Of a DNA stretch of 64,000 nt, positions 29,126 through 38,433 are shown one piece after another (position 1 is the first letter of the stretch; the number at the start of each line of letters is the position of its first letter). The translations under genes were made by a program, and so were the position numbers. The notes beneath the pieces were generated by a model. That model saw only the letters and a program-made list of their open reading frames with translations. It had not been told where the DNA came from and did no database searches. Origin of the DNA: Psychrobacter sp. APC 3426 (GTDB lineage Bacteria > Pseudomonadota > Gammaproteobacteria > Pseudomonadales > Moraxellaceae); assembly GCF_030408035.1 (NCBI RefSeq), contig NZ_JASDCF010000002.1, positions 62,001 through 126,000 on the forward strand, given 5' to 3'.

Positions 29126-32100
29126 ATGAAACATCAGCCTTCAACTCTAGCGCGCAACATATCGCCTCTGCAGCGTGATATGCCGAATATTGACGATAGC
29201 ACCAGCATGCTAGCCCCTCGTATTAATGCCTCGCGCACTCGTTTTGCCCGTTCCGCACTTTTCACTGCCTTGACAACGAGCTTCGTTGGCTTTGGTGTGG
29301 CACCAGCGGCGTTTGCTGAAACGCTCAGCAATACAAACAATACTAACCCCTCTATCAGTAAGTCAGTTGCGACCAACCCGTCAACCACAACGACAGATGT
29401 TGGGCTTGTCGATGCTGAATCTATCAATAATAAAGTGGCAAATAATGACACGCAGTTGGATATTGCTTTAGATGCTTTGCGCCTAAAAAAAGCGGTAGAA
29501 CAAGGTGTCATTGATCAATCGGTATTGGATGATTATCGCGAGCAAAGCTTAGGCCTCAAAAAGCCAGATTCAAAACAGTCACCTAACCAGTCACCGAGCG
29601 CATCAACCTTCCAAACAGATGCTAATGAAGGTTTCGATGATAGGGATGAGTTAAACGGTACTCAGGCCGATGTGTCTGACGACTACAATGCTAATAATGA
29701 CGACTTATTACAGCAAGCAACCGCGATACAGCAGCAGGGTTATCAGATGATGACACCTGAGCAAATAGATCGTGAGCTGGCTGCGATGGATATGGAAAAC
29801 GCCCAAGATATCGATAATATCAATGGCATTGGGAATAGTACCAATAATAGCTTTAATGATAATAGTGGCGCTAATAATACCAATTATCCAAGTAATGGCG
29901 ACTTTGATGCGCCAATCGCGACATTAAATGATACCACCCCGCCCATCGGGCTAGACGTGGATTTAGATGCGACCAATCTGCCAGCACCAAGCAACCTAGA
30001 GACCTTAGGTAAAAATCAAACAGCGGCGGAACAGGCAGAGACCGCTGAGGTTATGTCGCGTCCGATTACTGTCAGTGATTCGGTCAGTAGTGGGCGTGTA
30101 GATGAGTCAGGTGATATTAGCGATGAGATTTCAGCAAGTGCTGATGGTATTCTGAATGGAGGTGAGACACCATCAGCTGCTATCAATCCTGATGATTATT
30201 TACCAGACTATCAGACCGAGACTCAGGCAGTCAGTCAAAGCATCGAACAAGCCGATAAACCCAAGCCATTGGCTCGTAATAATGGCAATATTGTGAAGCG
30301 ACTTTATAATCGCTTGTTTAATGCGGGCGCGATGTCTTTGCCGCATGTTGAAACCACGGTTTATTTGCAGCAAGCGGCAGGTGATGCGACTGCTGATGGC
30401 AAACCAAAACTCACCAAGGCGGACGATGACGTCCAACCAGTGAAAAACATCAAAGCCGCCCTTGACGACACCACGGTGCAGTCTGTCGTTGACTTTACCG
30501 CGGCCTTGCCACGTTTGCGTCAAACCGCATTAGATGCTGCAAAAGCAGTTGGCTATTACGATATAACGTTGCGTCTGCGTCAACCTAACCGTGACACGCT
30601 CGATGTCGTCATAGAAAAGCTAGGCGAGCCGGTACGTGTGGATAGTCGTATTGTCGAGATTCGCGGTGAAGGCCGTGAGCAAACAGAGTTCGCAACCTTA
30701 GAAAAAGAATTACCGCCACAAGAGGGTGATATTTTCAATCACCGTGTTTATAAAAATAGCAAGGCAGCGCTTGAGTCTTTGAGTAACACCTACGGTTACT
30801 TCGATGAGTATTGGCTAAATAAATCTGTCGATATCATCTTGCCAGATAATACGGCAGACGTATCTTTGGTGTATAACACCGGTGATCGTTATGAGTTTGA
30901 TGACGTCGTGTTTTTTACTTATGATGAGGCGACCAATACACTGACTCAAGACCCTGATAAGCTCCCTGTTGAGCTGTCTTTATTGCAGCAACTGCTTGAT
31001 TTTAAGCCGGGTGATAAGTTCTATCGTCCAGCGGTCACTAAGTTTAGTAATGATTTATCAGCGACTCGTTATTTCAATACCGTCAACGTCGAATCCATAT
31101 TGCCGCCAGATGATAGTAGTGAAGCGAGTACCTTAGCTTTTGACAATGCACCAACTGATAGTAACAATAGCGATGAGCGCTTAGATGGCGATGTCACTAA
31201 TGGTATCCCTGCTACTACGAACAGTAATGAAAGTCCATCTGCCACTAATAATGGCCGTGTCAGCACCGCAAACAGCAGTAATGACAATGGGGATGGTGTA
31301 GACAGTGAAGGTGGCGCGACCACTAGCAGTAGCGGAGAGACAGTTAATGCCGCTGATATTGCTGCTATCGAGTTTGAAGCGGATGAAGAGACGCTCGATA
31401 AACTGCAAGCCATCAAACAAAAAGCTGAACGCTTAAGTCGTTTGCCAAATGACCGTGTATTGGATGAAAAAGACCAAGAAGCAGACAGTATTTTGGGTAA
31501 AATCAGCGACTCAATCAGTAATGTCGCTCAAAAAATATTCCCTGACGAAAAAAGCCTACTGGCTGATGAAAACTTTGTACCACCAACCTTAGCAGGGCGT
31601 AAAACACCACAAGAAGTGGCTGAAAGCAAAAAAGTGCCACTCTACGTGTTCGTGTCTTCTAGCAAGCCACGTGATGCCCAAGTCGGTCTAGGTTATGGGA
31701 CAGATACGGGGGTACGGGCAACCGCAAAAATTGATTATAACTTGCTCAATCGTCAAGGCTATCAAGCGGGTGTAGAAACTGAGGTGTCGAGAATTACCAA
31801 AAATGTCGCCGTTTATGGCAGCAGACCTTGGAAGCATCCGCTCAATGATAAGTTAGATGGGCGTTTAACTTACGAAGAGGAAGTCATCGATCAAGGCGAA
31901 GGTAACTTTGACTTGTCTACCAGAACGCTAAAAGCGGCAGTGGCACGCAATATCCGCCGTGAAAGTGGTTGGAATCGCAGCTACTCTTTGCGCTATCGAT
32001 TGGACGAACTAGAGACTGGGGTTGATGAGGCAGAGTTGGACGACCTTCCTATACGTTTTACCTCTTCTAAGCCTAAACAGCAAGCCTTGCTGCTCGGTTA

Positions 32101-32665
32101 TGGTATGAACAAAACTGATGTAGACAGTGCGACCAACCCGACCCGTGGTATTCGTCAGTATTATTCGCTTGAGGCGGGGACAGACAGTGCCCTTAGCGAT
32201 ACAGATTTGGCCATCGTTCGTGCAGGGGTTAGTGGTATCTATAGTTTTGGTGATGACAATAAGCATCAGGTACTAGGCAGTCTCAATACAGGCTATATTT
32301 GGGCAGATGACTTTTATGAAGTGCCTTATAAGCTGCGTTTCTTTGCTGGCGGTGACCAAAGTATTCGCGGCTATGACTATGAGAGCTTGTCACCATTAGA
32401 TAAAGGTTATTTGACAGGCGGCCAAGTGCTCGCAGTCGGTAGTGCCGAGTATAATTATGAGTTTAGACCAGGGTTCCGCGGTGCTTTCTTTACTGATGTG
32501 GGCAATGCTTATGACAAAGACTTTGATACGGACACAAAAGTGGGTGTCGGCGTTGGTATTCGCTGGGCATCCCCTGTCGGCGTCGTACGAGTGGATGTCG
32601 CCGCTGGTGTGACAGAAGAGAGTATTCCCGTTAGACTGCATTTCTTTATTGGATCGCCTTTATAG
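29126..32665 (+). CDS. tamA: Translocation and assembly module outer-membrane protein TamA, greatly enlarged
   Basis: TamA is an Omp85 barrel that works with TamB in outer-membrane protein assembly and phospholipid transport. E. coli TamA has 577 residues; this one has 1179. A signal region (SALFTALTTSFVGFGVAPAAFA, about 42-65) is followed by about 340 residues rich in Asn, Asp, Ser, Thr and Gln. POTRA domains start near residue 407 (VETTVYLQQAA). The third POTRA reaches RYFNTVNVESILP (about 660), is interrupted by a low-complexity insert to about residue 835, then resumes with VPLYVFVSSSKPRDAQ and the TamA hallmark GLGYGTDTGVR. The barrel has loop-6 SIRGYDYESLSP and ends with LHFFIGSPL. AGGA precedes the ATG. 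tamB follows. Confidence 0.93.
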   Translation: MKHQPSTLARNISPLQRDMPNIDDSTSMLAPRINASRTRFARSALFTALTTSFVGFGVAPAAFAETLSNTNNTNPSISKSVATNPSTTTTDVGLVDAESINNKVANNDTQLDIALDALRLKKAVEQGVIDQSVLDDYREQSLGLKKPDSKQSPNQSPSASTFQTDANEGFDDRDELNGTQADVSDDYNANNDDLLQQATAIQQQGYQMMTPEQIDRELAAMDMENAQDIDNINGIGNSTNNSFNDNSGANNTNYPSNGDFDAPIATLNDTTPPIGLDVDLDATNLPAPSNLETLGKNQTAAEQAETAEVMSRPITVSDSVSSGRVDESGDISDEISASADGILNGGETPSAAINPDDYLPDYQTETQAVSQSIEQADKPKPLARNNGNIVKRLYNRLFNAGAMSLPHVETTVYLQQAAGDATADGKPKLTKADDDVQPVKNIKAALDDTTVQSVVDFTAALPRLRQTALDAAKAVGYYDITLRLRQPNRDTLDVVIEKLGEPVRVDSRIVEIRGEGREQTEFATLEKELPPQEGDIFNHRVYKNSKAALESLSNTYGYFDEYWLNKSVDIILPDNTADVSLVYNTGDRYEFDDVVFFTYDEATNTLTQDPDKLPVELSLLQQLLDFKPGDKFYRPAVTKFSNDLSATRYFNTVNVESILPPDDSSEASTLAFDNAPTDSNNSDERLDGDVTNGIPATTNSNESPSATNNGRVSTANSSNDNGDGVDSEGGATTSSSGETVNAADIAAIEFEADEETLDKLQAIKQKAERLSRLPNDRVLDEKDQEADSILGKISDSISNVAQKIFPDEKSLLADENFVPPTLAGRKTPQEVAESKKVPLYVFVSSSKPRDAQVGLGYGTDTGVRATAKIDYNLLNRQGYQAGVETEVSRITKNVAVYGSRPWKHPLNDKLDGRLTYEEEVIDQGEGNFDLSTRTLKAAVARNIRRESGWNRSYSLRYRLDELETGVDEAELDDLPIRFTSSKPKQQALLLGYGMNKTDVDSATNPTRGIRQYYSLEAGTDSALSDTDLAIVRAGVSGIYSFGDDNKHQVLGSLNTGYIWADDFYEVPYKLRFFAGGDQSIRGYDYESLSPLDKGYLTGGQVLAVGSAEYNYEFRPGFRGAFFTDVGNAYDKDFDTDTKVGVGVGIRWASPVGVVRVDVAAGVTEESIPVRLHFFIGSPL

Positions 32666-32736
32666 TCTCTACCTTGTTCTATGTACTATCTATCGTGCCG
32701 ATTGCTGGTAATCATTCTTTAACGTAGTTGAGTGTC

Positions 32737-35700
32737 ATGCTGACAAAAAACACCCCACCAAATAGCTCACCAGATGAAGATCCAGCACAGCGCGATGCTC
32801 GCGCCGTCAGGCGTTGGTATCCGCTGTCTTTTTTGCTCAAACTGTTGGTGCTGATTTTAATTGTATTGGCAGTTATGTTTGCGGTGTTTTTTTATGCAGC
32901 AGGCACAGAGTCTGGTACCAAATTCATATTAGAAAAAGTCGGTGCCGAGACGGGTATCAAGTTTAAATATGGTCGCGGTAATTTGCGTGATGGCATTTGG
33001 GTGAGCGATATCGATATCGAGGCGACCGAAGACCTTGAGGTATTGGTGGATAAAGCCTACGTCAAGATAGGCTGGCGCGCTGTGTTTGCTAAAGAAGTGC
33101 ATCTGCGCGATGCAGACATTCACAATATCGAGATTATCAATAACAAGCCACCAACAGGTGAACCGTTCGATTATAAAACCCTGCAACTGCCAGTTAATTT
33201 GCGTTTTGACCAAGCAAAAATAAAAAACATCATCTATAAGCAAGTGACCAAAGAGCCTATCGTTGTCCATGATATCGCCGCGCGAGATTTGACGTGGGTT
33301 GGGAGTTTGGTAACAGTGGGTCGCGGTGACTTGCAGTATGCCGATATTGTCAAGGTCAGTGCTTTGCAAGGTGAGGTTGATTTACAAGGTGACTATCCAC
33401 TAGATTTGAGCGCCATCGCTGAAGTCAGTGCCTTAGAAAAAGCCTACATAGATCCGCTTAATATCACCGCCACAGGGACACTCAAACGTACCGTTGGTAA
33501 AGTGCGCAGTCGCTATAATGACAGTGATGTCAGCGGTGATTTTGTGGCGCAAGGCCTGGATGAAGGTTCGCCGTTTCAGGCAAAGTTGCAATGGGATGAT
33601 ATTCTCATTCCTTATGCCGAGAGCCAAAACATTCGTCTCAAAAGCGGTACGGCGACGGCCACAGGGGTCATCTCTGAGATACGTCTGCGTATCAACACCG
33701 AGTTGACCGCTAAAGACATCCCTTCAGGTCATTATCAGGGTCGCGGTATTATTGCGAATAGCCAATTGCGCGTTGATCGTTTAGATGCGCAGGTACCAGC
33801 TGGCAATTTGGTGTTGCAAGGTATCTTAGATTGGCAAGACAGCTTCGATGCAAAAGTACGCGCAACTGGCAGTAACTTTGACATTCGCCGTGCTATTCCG
33901 GACGACTATGCTGATTTCAAAGTGTATGCACCGCAGAAGCTAAATGGTCGGTTATCCGTGCATTACCAGCACCGAAACAGCACTGGAAATCTAGAGATGG
34001 ACGCAGACCTGCGTCAGCGTGATGGTGAGCATGTCAATGCAAATATCGTCCGTGGCAAGGTCTCAGCCAAATCAAAACAAGCAGCGCCACTATATATCGA
34101 TGCGCGCTGGCAAAACCTCGTTCGTAAAGACATCCCTAATATTGGTAACATTGACAGTCCACGTGGTCAGGCAGACGTCATCGTCCGCGGCTCACAACTC
34201 TCAGTCGATGCCAATGCGGTCATCAATGAGCTCAATGCCGCTCCTAAAGGTAACTATGATGTGCGTGTCCGTAAAGCGGGAGATGTCATTGATATTAATC
34301 GCCTCAATTATAATGGCATCGTGGGTGACTTGTCTGGTACGGGACAAATCCAATTGGCGAGCAAAAACCGTCCGCTGACCTGGCAGATTGACGCGCGCAC
34401 CAAGGGTTTGCTACCCAAAGAGTATCGTAGCGATTTGCCACTGGAGCGACTAACCGGTAGTGTCAATGCCCGTGGTCGCTTACTAAATATTAAAAAAGGT
34501 GGTGTGAGTGGTCAGCGTCATATCATCACGTTGAACAATACCGACTTACAAGCACGGCTTGATGCCACCCAAGACGGGCGTACCATCGGTGTCACCGGCG
34601 CTGGTGATGCTAGCGTTGATATCGTGGGCGGTGAGCTGTCTGTGTTTGATGCACGCTTTGATGGTCAAGTCGATACTGCCGATGTACCTAAAGGTCGCCT
34701 ATCGATTGATGCGGCTGGCACGCCCAAATTAATCAGCATTCGTAAATTGAATTACAACGGTGAGGCTGGTGCGGTGAACGCCAAGGGTGTCATTGACTTA
34801 CGTAAAAATATTGGTTGGACGGTAGAGGGTCGTTTTGACAAGTTTAATGTGGGTTATTTCTTACCCAATAATCCAGCGATTGTTACCGGTGATTTAACGA
34901 CCAGCGGTGAGTGGCAAACGCCACCTAAGAACAGTGCAAATACGCCAGGTAGGCTGCAACGTTTTGCCGTGAATTTTGATGGAGTGTTAGATGCTGAACA
35001 ACTACCCGCCGGCAAGCTAACGATTGACGCTAGCGGTGATGCCCAACAGATTCTTATCAAGCGTTTCCGTCATGTAGGGGCAGCAGGTAGTATTGATGCG
35101 AAAGGTACTGTTGATGTGCGTCAAGGTATCGCTTGGGATATCAATGCAGTAATGGATCGATTTAATGTCGGTTATTTTCTAAAGGATACGCCAAGTCTTA
35201 TCACTGGCACCATCGATACGGATGGGCGCTGGAGTGACAACCAACAAATTATTAATGTCAAACAAGTCAACTTAAGCGGCATGCTAAAAGGCCAACCGCT
35301 CAGTGCCAAAGGCAGCTTGGCGGCAAAAATGCGTTTGCCTAAAGATTTGGCAAGCTACTTTAAGCGTCTACAAACACAAGATGCACAGGCCCAATATAAG
35401 CAAGTGAATGCGTTAATTGATAGCTTAAATGCAGACAACTTAGTGCTGCGTTGGGGCGACAATTACGTTACCGCCAATGGTAATGCCAAGCAGCTACAGG
35501 CCAAGGTTAATATCACCAGTTTAGACCAGCTGTCAGATAAATTGGCGGGCAAGGTCACAGGCGGTGCCACCTTATCACAGCCAGCAAGGCAAGCCTTACC
35601 AACCCTCTATATTGACTTGGTGGGTGAACGTATTACCTTGCCAGGCTTTATTCTGCGCCAAGGCCGCGTGCGTGGCAAGCTGGTCAATCTAGCAAACAGC

Positions 35701-37731
35701 CCTAGTCAGCTGATTGTGACTGCTGAAGGTTTGGATGCTGCTGGACAGAGTTTTAAAAGTGTTAAAGCCACCTTCAATGGCACTGAGCAGGCACATGTGG
35801 TTGACCTTAATGTTGCTAACGAGCAGCTTGATATTGGCGCCAGACTCAAAGGTGGTTTTAATCGTGACAACCTAATCTGGTCAGGGGTAATTGGTAAAGG
35901 CCGTGTGAAATCTAAATATGCCACCTTAAACCAGTTACAGCCAGCGCAATTAATTGTCAATCTGCCCAATGATCAACGTGGCAATAGCAGTGATTTAAAG
36001 GTGCAGATGGCAGCACATTGTTGGCAGGCAACTGACCAAACTGGCAAACTTTGCTTACGTGAAAACTTGGTCGCATCACCAGATAAAGGTGAGGTCAATG
36101 TGGCATTGCAGAATCTAGACACCTCGTTGTTCTCAGTGTTTTTGCCCAAAGACATCGAGTGGCATGGCAAAATTAATGGTAAGGCCATCGTTGGCTGGCA
36201 AAAAGGTCGTGCACCGACTATCAATACCACACTGTACTCAGACAATGGCAAAATCGGTTTGATTCAAGATGGCGATAGTGAGCCGGTTACCTTGCCGTAC
36301 AAGCGTGTTTCCCTCATTGCTTTGTCAGTCCCTGAAGGCATCAAACTGCGTACGGATATCAATACGGGTCGCGGTGCGCGTGGCTACGCTGAAGTTGTCG
36401 TTGATCCGTATAAAACGCCGAAGCCAATCTCTGGCGCACTGGTACTTAATGAGTTGAACTTGGCAGTGTTTAAGCCATTCTTCCCAGGTATGCGAGTATT
36501 AGAAGGTGACGTCACCATGGCAGGCGGGCTTGGCGGTACTTTAGATAAGCCACAGTTCTATGGTGATGTAAAATTGGCCAATGGCCGCATTGCCATGCTT
36601 GATTTGCCTGTGAATTTGCGGAAGGTCAACGTCGAGGCCAAAATTCGAGGTACACAAGCGACCATTGATGGTACGTTTAATAGTGGTTCAGGTGCAGGTA
36701 ACTTGACTGGTACAGTCAATTGGCAACAAAAACTGCAAGCGAAGCTCAGCATCATCGGCGAACGCTTGGTGATTACGCAGCCACCATTGCTAGTCGCTGA
36801 GATTAACCCTGATATCGATATCATCGTGCGCCCAGGCGATCGTTATGTCGATATTAAGGGGGCAGTGAGTGTGCCATCGGCGACCATTCGTCCACCAGAG
36901 GCCAGTGAAGATATCATTACTCAAACAGAAGACGCCGTCGTCCTTGATCGCCGCTTGATTGGTAATATCGATGAAGTCTTGGCTATCTCAAAACCTTGGT
37001 CGATTAATGCCGATATCGGTGTTGACTTGGGTGAGGATATTAACTTCCGTGGTTTTGGTGCGGTCATTCCTTTGGCTGGTGCCATTAACATCAATCAAAA
37101 TGGCACTGGGGTCATGCGTGCCAAAGGGGTGGTGCAGGTATCACGTCGTACCAATATCAATGCTTTTGGGCAGAGTTTAGAGTTGAACTATGGTCAGGTA
37201 CGATTCAATGGTGATGTGATGAAGCCTAGCCTCAGTATCGAAGCGGTCAAAACCATCAGTGGTAAAACAGTGGGGCTACGGGTTAAAGGCAATGTCGAAA
37301 ACCCAAATATCATCGTCTTTAATAATGCAGGCTTGACCCAGCAGCAAGCGATGAATGCCTTGGTCACCGGCCGTATCAATAACAAGAGCGCCACCCAAAT
37401 CAGTGAGCAAGGATTTAAGTCGCAAGTCACTAATAACTTAGCAGCAGCAGGACTGAGCTTTGGACTGAGTGGGACACGCAGCTTAACCAATCAGATAGGT
37501 CAGGTTTTTGGTCTGCAAAGTCTGACCGTGGACGCCTCAGGCAGCAGTGAGGATACCAATGTCAATGTCACAGGCTACGTGACCCCTGACTTATATATCC
37601 GCTATGGTGTGGGTGTCTTTAATGCCCAAAACAGTCTGTCGATTCGTTATCAGCTGACACGACGTATCTACGTTGAAGCCACATCAGCCGCAGAGAACGC
37701 CGTGGATGTGGTCTATAGTTGGCAGTTCTAA
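32737..37731 (+). CDS. tamB: Translocation and assembly module inner-membrane protein TamB
   Basis: TamB is an AsmA-like bridge protein spanning the periplasm from an inner-membrane anchor to TamA, thought to carry phospholipids or outer-membrane proteins. The 1664 residues start with a cytoplasmic tail and one helix (LLVLILIVLAVMFAVFFYAAG, about 32-52). A long beta-taco of repeated strands follows (repeated blocks like GAVNAKGVIDLRKN and GSIDAKGTVDVRQG), ending in the conserved DUF490/TamB domain (from about residue 1300) with YGVGVFNAQNSLSIRYQLTRR and a terminal YSWQF. It follows tamA by 71 bases. The frame also allows a TTG start at 32728; the ATG was preferred, though its ribosome binding site is weak. 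Confidence 0.95.
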   Translation: MLTKNTPPNSSPDEDPAQRDARAVRRWYPLSFLLKLLVLILIVLAVMFAVFFYAAGTESGTKFILEKVGAETGIKFKYGRGNLRDGIWVSDIDIEATEDLEVLVDKAYVKIGWRAVFAKEVHLRDADIHNIEIINNKPPTGEPFDYKTLQLPVNLRFDQAKIKNIIYKQVTKEPIVVHDIAARDLTWVGSLVTVGRGDLQYADIVKVSALQGEVDLQGDYPLDLSAIAEVSALEKAYIDPLNITATGTLKRTVGKVRSRYNDSDVSGDFVAQGLDEGSPFQAKLQWDDILIPYAESQNIRLKSGTATATGVISEIRLRINTELTAKDIPSGHYQGRGIIANSQLRVDRLDAQVPAGNLVLQGILDWQDSFDAKVRATGSNFDIRRAIPDDYADFKVYAPQKLNGRLSVHYQHRNSTGNLEMDADLRQRDGEHVNANIVRGKVSAKSKQAAPLYIDARWQNLVRKDIPNIGNIDSPRGQADVIVRGSQLSVDANAVINELNAAPKGNYDVRVRKAGDVIDINRLNYNGIVGDLSGTGQIQLASKNRPLTWQIDARTKGLLPKEYRSDLPLERLTGSVNARGRLLNIKKGGVSGQRHIITLNNTDLQARLDATQDGRTIGVTGAGDASVDIVGGELSVFDARFDGQVDTADVPKGRLSIDAAGTPKLISIRKLNYNGEAGAVNAKGVIDLRKNIGWTVEGRFDKFNVGYFLPNNPAIVTGDLTTSGEWQTPPKNSANTPGRLQRFAVNFDGVLDAEQLPAGKLTIDASGDAQQILIKRFRHVGAAGSIDAKGTVDVRQGIAWDINAVMDRFNVGYFLKDTPSLITGTIDTDGRWSDNQQIINVKQVNLSGMLKGQPLSAKGSLAAKMRLPKDLASYFKRLQTQDAQAQYKQVNALIDSLNADNLVLRWGDNYVTANGNAKQLQAKVNITSLDQLSDKLAGKVTGGATLSQPARQALPTLYIDLVGERITLPGFILRQGRVRGKLVNLANSPSQLIVTAEGLDAAGQSFKSVKATFNGTEQAHVVDLNVANEQLDIGARLKGGFNRDNLIWSGVIGKGRVKSKYATLNQLQPAQLIVNLPNDQRGNSSDLKVQMAAHCWQATDQTGKLCLRENLVASPDKGEVNVALQNLDTSLFSVFLPKDIEWHGKINGKAIVGWQKGRAPTINTTLYSDNGKIGLIQDGDSEPVTLPYKRVSLIALSVPEGIKLRTDINTGRGARGYAEVVVDPYKTPKPISGALVLNELNLAVFKPFFPGMRVLEGDVTMAGGLGGTLDKPQFYGDVKLANGRIAMLDLPVNLRKVNVEAKIRGTQATIDGTFNSGSGAGNLTGTVNWQQKLQAKLSIIGERLVITQPPLLVAEINPDIDIIVRPGDRYVDIKGAVSVPSATIRPPEASEDIITQTEDAVVLDRRLIGNIDEVLAISKPWSINADIGVDLGEDINFRGFGAVIPLAGAININQNGTGVMRAKGVVQVSRRTNINAFGQSLELNYGQVRFNGDVMKPSLSIEAVKTISGKTVGLRVKGNVENPNIIVFNNAGLTQQQAMNALVTGRINNKSATQISEQGFKSQVTNNLAAAGLSFGLSGTRSLTNQIGQVFGLQSLTVDASGSSEDTNVNVTGYVTPDLYIRYGVGVFNAQNSLSIRYQLTRRIYVEATSAAENAVDVVYSWQF

Positions 37732-37846
37732 ACGTCAGCGCTCATATGCTAAGTATCATCTGCTGCATATTGAGTGTGTATCGCCAGCATATCAATGCAT
37801 TAGGTGAGTGAAGGTATTTAATAACCATACTTTATAATTGTCAGCC

Positions 37847-37877
37847 AAAAAAACGCCTTTTGATAAGGCGTTTTTTT
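37847..37877. terminator. Bidirectional terminator between tamB and hemP
   Basis: AAAAAAACGCCTT (37847-37859) pairs with AAGGCGTTTTTTT (37865-37877) around a five-base loop. The convergent tamB and hemP transcripts can both end here. Confidence 0.92.
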
Positions 37878-37926
37878 ATAATAGTCAGTCGTTAAATCAA
37901 CCATTCAATACTGAGTGCTTGTCACT

Positions 37927-38091
37927 CTATTTCGTTAGAATTAAGCGATTATTACGGGTCAAGCGTAGTCGATACTCTTCACCTTCATGCTCGATACGCA
38001 CCTCTTTGGTCAAAGCAAAAAGATGCTGGGATTGTAAGGTAGGCAGACGATTTTCGCGGCAGTTTAAATAACGAGAGATGACCATGCTCAT
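37927..38091 (-). CDS. hemP: Hemin uptake protein HemP
   Basis: The 54-residue protein has the HemP family pattern: a short variable start, then VRIEHEGEEYRLRLTRNNRLILTK, where the I-x-H-x-G, Y-x-L-R and final LILTK are characteristic. HemP is a small protein of iron and haem acquisition loci; in some bacteria it activates haem receptor genes. The frame is open 15 codons upstream, but AAAGGA seven bases before the ATG at 38091 decides the start. No haem receptor or hmu genes are adjacent, so it is an orphan here. A Fur box covers its promoter, fitting iron-repressed expression. Confidence 0.88.
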   Translation of the reverse strand: MSMVISRYLNCRENRLPTLQSQHLFALTKEVRIEHEGEEYRLRLTRNNRLILTK

Positions 38092-38142
38092 AGTAAATTC
38101 CTTTTGATAAAACAATAAGTAGTAATAGAAAAACACCTTTAA

Positions 38143-38179
38143 CGATAATAATTATCATTTAGATTTGGTGATTTTGCAA
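38143..38179 (-). promoter_or_regulatory. hemP promoter overlapped by a Fur box
   Basis: Read leftward, TTGCAA (38174-38179), a 17-base spacer and GATAAT (complement of 38151-38156) make a good sigma-70 promoter. The 15 bases 38143-38157 read TGATAATTATTATCG, which matches 14 of 15 positions of the 7-1-7 Fur motif. Iron-bound Fur there would block the -10 region. The rest of the spacer to 38433 shows no gene. Confidence 0.85.
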
Positions 38180-38433
38180 GCCAATTGATAAAATAAAATG
38201 CAGACTTTATGTAAACTTATCTAAATCTACTGTGCTGCCTGATTTGTCAGCACTGCTCTTGCAGTGGGGTATTATAAAAATACTATTATTAATCAGCTAT
38301 TTACTCTGATTTTAAATATTTTTTGCTTATAGCACTGTTAATGAGCATGATGATGAAACTAGCAATAGTGACAGCGACAGCAGTAATAAAATCTGTAAAA
38401 AACAGCCATGAAAAATAGTGATAAAGGACATCT

